Origin: Vibrio hepatarius
GTDB taxonomy: Bacteria; Pseudomonadota; Gammaproteobacteria; Enterobacterales; Vibrionaceae
Assembly (NCBI RefSeq): GCF_018860525.1
Contig: NZ_JAHKPM010000061.1
Location: 22,986 to 86,985 of the forward strand
Direction: 5' to 3'
Length of the DNA stretch: 64,000 bases
Shown: piece after piece, positions 63,539 through 64,000 of the stretch
Layout of the letters: every line of letters begins with the position of its first letter
How positions within the stretch are numbered: position 1 is the first letter of the stretch
Made by a program: the position numbers and the translations under genes
The notes under the pieces: generated by a model
Databases searched by the model: none
What the model was told of the DNA's origin: nothing
What the model saw: the letters and a program-made list of their open reading frames with translations, nothing else

Positions 63539-63765
63539 GTATATTAAAAACAACATCAGTCTTAAGAACCTCGCTATCTATTTCGGCCTATAACTACCTT
63601 CAAACATGACTACCAATAACCTTAAAAATAGTCAGTCACTAAAAGTCATTTAATTTAAGCGATACTTTCGCATGCTACAAAGAAGCTCTGTCACAAAAAC
63701 ATCGTCAAATACATAAAAAGCCAGCCTAACCAGTTTGGAAACATCAATTTGAATTCGTTTATTTG

Positions 63766-63823
63766 TAGGTGATAGGATCGAACTCCCAACATGCGCCTCT
63801 TTGAAGAATAAGCTGAATCCGCT
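63766..63823 (-). pseudogene. Degenerate tRNA-Trp-like 3' fragment, copy 1
   Basis: On the minus strand AGCGGATTC...GCGCATGTTGGGAGTTCGATC resembles the anticodon-arm, variable and T-arm part of tRNA-Trp but the acceptor end has decayed and the 5' half is missing. Shares order with copy 2. Confidence 0.5.
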
Positions 63824-63825
63824 GC

Positions 63826-63862
63826 ATGAAAAAGGCTCCAGTCTTTCGACTAGAGCCTTAAA
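63826..63862. repeat. 37-bp hairpin repeat, copy 1
   Basis: Hairpin AAGGCTC-C-AGTC / GACT-A-GAGCCTT with loop TTTC, an intrinsic-terminator shape with T5 on the minus strand. The 37 bases are identical to 63945-63981. On the minus strand it lies directly after tRNA-like copy 2. Confidence 0.75.
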
Positions 63863-63864
63863 TA

Positions 63865-63928
63865 TGGCAGGGGTGGAGAGATTCGAACTCCCAGCACGCG
63901 CATTCTTTGGGTATCAGTTGAATCCGCT
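63865..63928 (-). pseudogene. tRNA-Trp-like 3' fragment, copy 2
   Basis: Minus strand: the T-arm GGGAGTTCGAATCTCTC, acceptor strand CACCCCT, discriminator G and CCA end are intact and match tRNA-Trp of gammaproteobacteria. The 5' half with the acceptor partner is absent and the anticodon region (AGCGGATTC then unrelated bases then GCGCGTGCT) is altered, so it cannot fold as a working tRNA. Confidence 0.6.
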
Positions 63929-63944
63929 AAGCTTGTGCTTTCAA

Positions 63945-63981
63945 ATGAAAAAGGCTCCAGTCTTTCGACTAGAGCCTTAAA
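63945..63981. repeat. 37-bp hairpin repeat, copy 2
   Basis: Exact copy of 63826-63862, 119 bases further on. Together with the tRNA-like pieces it shows a tandem [tRNA fragment + terminator] unit, read on the minus strand. Confidence 0.75.
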
Positions 63982-63982
63982 A

Positions 63983-64000
63983 CTGACTCTTATACACATC
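63983..64000. other. Tn5 mosaic-end-like sequence at window terminus
   Basis: CTGACTCTTATACACATC matches the first 18 bases of the 19-bp Tn5 mosaic end (CTGTCTCTTATACACATCT) at 17 positions and the outer end at 16. It lies at the very last bases of the window, so leftover transposase-based library adapter at a contig end is the likeliest explanation. Confidence 0.75.

Noticed and set aside
63766..63928. Complete tRNA genes
   Set aside because: Only 3' halves with a damaged anticodon region are present and the 5' acceptor strands are missing.
1..64000. CRISPR arrays, prophage or insertion sequences
   Set aside because: No regularly spaced repeats, transposase, integrase or phage structural genes were found; the short direct repeats at 27195 and 63826 are too few and of other kinds.

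Overview
The window reads as a chromosomal segment of a gammaproteobacterium of the Vibrionaceae, most likely a Vibrio. This rests on gene content and order: pstC/pstA/pstB divergent from ppk-ppx, with a separate pstS-phoR-phoB cluster next to rdgC; the queA-tgt-yajC-secD-secF block; an OxyR-like regulator divergent from a 2-Cys peroxiredoxin; and a complete isc operon with trmJ and suhB. The DNA is moderately AT-rich and densely coded. No complete rRNA or tRNA gene, CRISPR array or insertion sequence was seen.

Layout. 1-10.8 kb is a phosphate block: pstB (cut by the window edge), pstA and pstC on the minus strand, ppk1-ppx on the plus strand, and a second minus-strand operon phoB-phoR-pstS. 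Good Pho boxes precede both pstC and phoB. 11-21 kb is housekeeping: rdgC, trhP(yegQ)-yfhL, mepA, a DUF1904 gene, then the minus-strand series queA, tgt, yajC, secD, secF. 21-28.4 kb holds a CBS-domain gene, the glyoxylate genes aceB-aceA, the OxyR-type regulator/peroxiredoxin pair and dapD. 28.4-34.7 kb is more variable: nnrS, a gamma-glutamylcyclotransferase-like gene, two paralogous small outer-membrane barrel genes followed by near-identical terminators, a PAP2-type membrane phosphatase and a chromate-transporter gene.

34.7-47.4 kb is a full Tad (tight adherence/Flp pilus) locus on the minus strand: two Flp pilins (the first only 56 aa), prepilin peptidase, an uncharacterised AAA ATPase, rcpC, rcpA, a small lipoprotein, a TadG-like and two TadE/F-like pseudopilins, tadZ, tadA, tadB, tadC and a TPR lipoprotein (TadD). 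Many of the genes overlap by 4 bases. A strong terminator separates the two pilin genes. An AT-rich spacer with an inverted repeat separates the locus from a divergent AraC-type regulator. An acyl-CoA synthetase-like gene and a LysR regulator follow.

51.6-63.5 kb is conserved again: a second-type EF-G, ndk, pepB, then iscR-iscS-iscU-iscA-hscB-hscA-fdx-iscX with a consensus IscR site upstream, trmJ, and suhB on the plus strand. The last 500 bases hold two degenerate tRNA-Trp-like 3' fragments, each followed by the same hairpin. The final 18 bases match the Tn5 mosaic end at 17 positions, which suggests leftover transposase sequencing adapter at a contig end.

Most of the window is standard vibrio core genome. 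The parts most worth a second look are the Tad locus with its extra ATPase and pilin attenuator, the duplicated barrel-protein unit, and the odd right-hand terminus.
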